A stretch of 32,022 bases of DNA from Cytophagales bacterium (GTDB lineage Bacteria > Bacteroidota > Bacteroidia > Cytophagales > Cyclobacteriaceae), in assembly GCA_027317105.1 (NCBI GenBank), contig DAHVFH010000209.1, forward strand, positions 1 through 32,022. Direction: 5' to 3'. Position 1 is the stretch's first letter. The number at the start of each line of letters is the position of its first letter. A program made the position numbers and the translations under genes. Positions 30,795 to 32,022 of the stretch are shown piece by piece. The notes under the pieces were generated by a model, which searched no databases, was not told where the DNA came from, and saw only the letters and a list, made by a program, of their open reading frames with translations.

Positions 30795-32022
30795 ATGGGA
30801 CTTCATTCGATCAGGCGAATCCATGATCACAAAAACCAAGTCAATGTAACTGCCTTACAACAAGGTAAAGTAATCCTCCTATCACAATTCCCCTATATGA
30901 ATGAGCAGGAGGCCGATGAGCTGCTTTTGTCTATTGGGGATACACCACAGGTTAAGGATTTTCACTATTTGGTTTTAGTTGCTGAAGACCGAAACAAGCA
31001 AGTGCTTGGTGTAGCCATTGCCTCTTATTTTCATGACCACAATTTTGTCTTCCTCGATTATATCGCAACCCGACAACATCGCATTAGCGGTGGGATTGGC
31101 GGGGCACTTTACCAAAGGTTGAGGGAAGAAGCTACAAGCCTATCGTCCGTTGGTATTTTTTTTGATTGCTTGCCCGATGAGCAGGAATTATGCCCTCACG
31201 AAGAGGAACGAAAACAAAATAGAGTTCGGTTAAAATTCTATGAACGGTTTGGTGCTCGCCCACTTGTTGGAACGGCCTATGAAAAGCCACGCAATGATCA
31301 GTCAGTATTTCACCTGGTGTTTGACGGACTTGGTCTCAGGGATAAGCTAAACAGCAATGTTTGCAAAGGGATATTTCAATCGATATTAGAAAGCAAGGCC
31401 AATAAAAAATGTTCCCAACAATACCTCGATGAAGTTCTTAGTTCAGTCAAAGGACAAGTTTTATTGAGGCCCTTTCGGTATCAGAGCCAAGAAGGGACTC
31501 ATACGGCCACACACACCATTCCAAATGACAAAAAAATAAGTCTGGTCATCAATGAAGGGCATCTTATCCACCATGTGAAAGAAAGGGGATACCTTGAATC
31601 ACCTGTTCGTGTTATTTCGATATTGAAGGAATTAAGAAAAACGGCCATTTTTGAAACCACACCTGTTAAACATTTTTCGGATCAACACTTAGCACATGTT
31701 CACGACAAAACCTATCTTAAGTTTTTAAAGAATATTTGCGAATCCATTGGCACAACGTCAACGCGATATGGCGATGTTTTTCCCATACGCAATCCCGCCC
31801 GGCTTCCTAAAGATATCGAATTGCAGATTGGCTATTATTGCATTGATACATCAACACCCCTCAACGGAAATGCTTACATCGCAGCGCGTGCTGCTGTAGA
31901 TTGTGCGCTGACGGCTGCCGATGAATTGTTGCGAGGGAAACAAATGGCCTATGCTTTAGTTAGGCCTCCTGGGCATCATGCTGAACGAAAATATTTCGGT
32001 GGGTTTTGTTACCTTAATTCCA
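30795..32022 (+). CDS. GNAT acetyltransferase fused to histone-deacetylase-type deacetylase, 5' part
   Basis: This is an open frame of 409 codons running off the window edge. Residues about 10-175 look like a GNAT acetyltransferase: YLVLVAEDRNKQVLGVAIA, FVFLDYIATRQHRISGGIGGALYQRL (acetyl-CoA loop near 96-103) and RLKFYERFGARPL near 143-155. Residues from about 245 onward resemble the arginase/HDAC fold of AcuC and acetylpolyamine amidohydrolases: GHLIHHVKERGYLESPVRV, SDQHLAHVHDKTYLKFL, and RPPGHHAER at 390-398 with the paired active-site histidines 394 and 395. The start is the ATG at 30795, 13 bases after ppk1. The chain would combine acetyl transfer and removal. Substrate (protein lysine or polyamine) is unknown, and the metal-binding Asp/His lie beyond the window. 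Confidence 0.82.
   Translation, partial: MGLHSIRRIHDHKNQVNVTALQQGKVILLSQFPYMNEQEADELLLSIGDTPQVKDFHYLVLVAEDRNKQVLGVAIASYFHDHNFVFLDYIATRQHRISGGIGGALYQRLREEATSLSSVGIFFDCLPDEQELCPHEEERKQNRVRLKFYERFGARPLVGTAYEKPRNDQSVFHLVFDGLGLRDKLNSNVCKGIFQSILESKANKKCSQQYLDEVLSSVKGQVLLRPFRYQSQEGTHTATHTIPNDKKISLVINEGHLIHHVKERGYLESPVRVISILKELRKTAIFETTPVKHFSDQHLAHVHDKTYLKFLKNICESIGTTSTRYGDVFPIRNPARLPKDIELQIGYYCIDTSTPLNGNAYIAARAAVDCALTAADELLRGKQMAYALVRPPGHHAERKYFGGFCYLNS

Noticed and set aside
1..32022. Mobile element, prophage, toxin-antitoxin or defence island
   Set aside because: No transposase, integrase, phage, nuclease-helicase or toxin-like pair was found; gene content is core metabolism plus an envelope locus.

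Overview
The window looks like chromosomal DNA of a gliding-type Bacteroidota bacterium, most likely Cytophagales. The evidence is: spacers with TAnnTTTG promoter boxes and no consistent Shine-Dalgarno sequences; a secreted LamG protein ending in a CHU_C/type B type IX secretion sorting domain; paired FKBP lipoproteins; and the order tRNA-Gln, prs, rplY, pth, which I recall as common in this phylum. I see no insertion sequence, prophage, CRISPR array or recognisable defence island. No gene-free stretch exceeds 300 bases.

Layout. 1-772 (minus): start of glycine dehydrogenase gcvP and nucleoside diphosphate kinase. 965-5314 (plus): an operon of a DHH phosphoesterase, three two-domain FKBP lipoproteins and the nucleotide sanitiser rdgB. 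5379-6002: uridine kinase. 6127-13733: a surface polysaccharide/glycolipid locus, with a glycosyltransferase and flippase on plus converging on a minus run of glycosyltransferase, PIG-L deacetylase, LpxD-like acyltransferase, glycosyltransferase and methyltransferase. 13817-17339: LamG/T9SS substrate, ruvC, and a membrane GT2. 17480-18697: GAF-SpoIIE phosphatase. 18757-22749: NodB deacetylase, GT-B glycosyltransferase, diacylglycerol/undecaprenol kinase, tatD and type I asparaginase. 22884-25309: tRNA-Gln, prs, rplY, pth. 25366-26491 (minus): a HEAT-like protein and a hotdog thioesterase. 26605-end: gyrB, ppk1 and a GNAT-histone-deacetylase fusion cut off by the window edge.

Two things stand out. 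First, the last gene joins an N-terminal GNAT acetyltransferase domain to a C-terminal HDAC/AcuC/AphA deacetylase domain, so a potential acetylation writer and eraser sit in one chain, directly behind polyphosphate kinase. Second, six short intergenic spacers are built with a 7-base period in at least four different sequence families (TTTTGAA-type, TACTGCC-type, CAATTAA-type, and AACnnnn/TTAACCA-type). They often fill the gap from one stop codon to the next start, and in the TTTTGAA family the period overlaps the TAnnTTTG promoter box. This resembles no standard feature class.

Other themes are leaderless-type starts right behind the -7 box (udk, spoIIE-like, ruvC, a glycosyltransferase), frequent TTG/GTG starts, and long A or T runs inside several glycosyltransferase and flippase genes.
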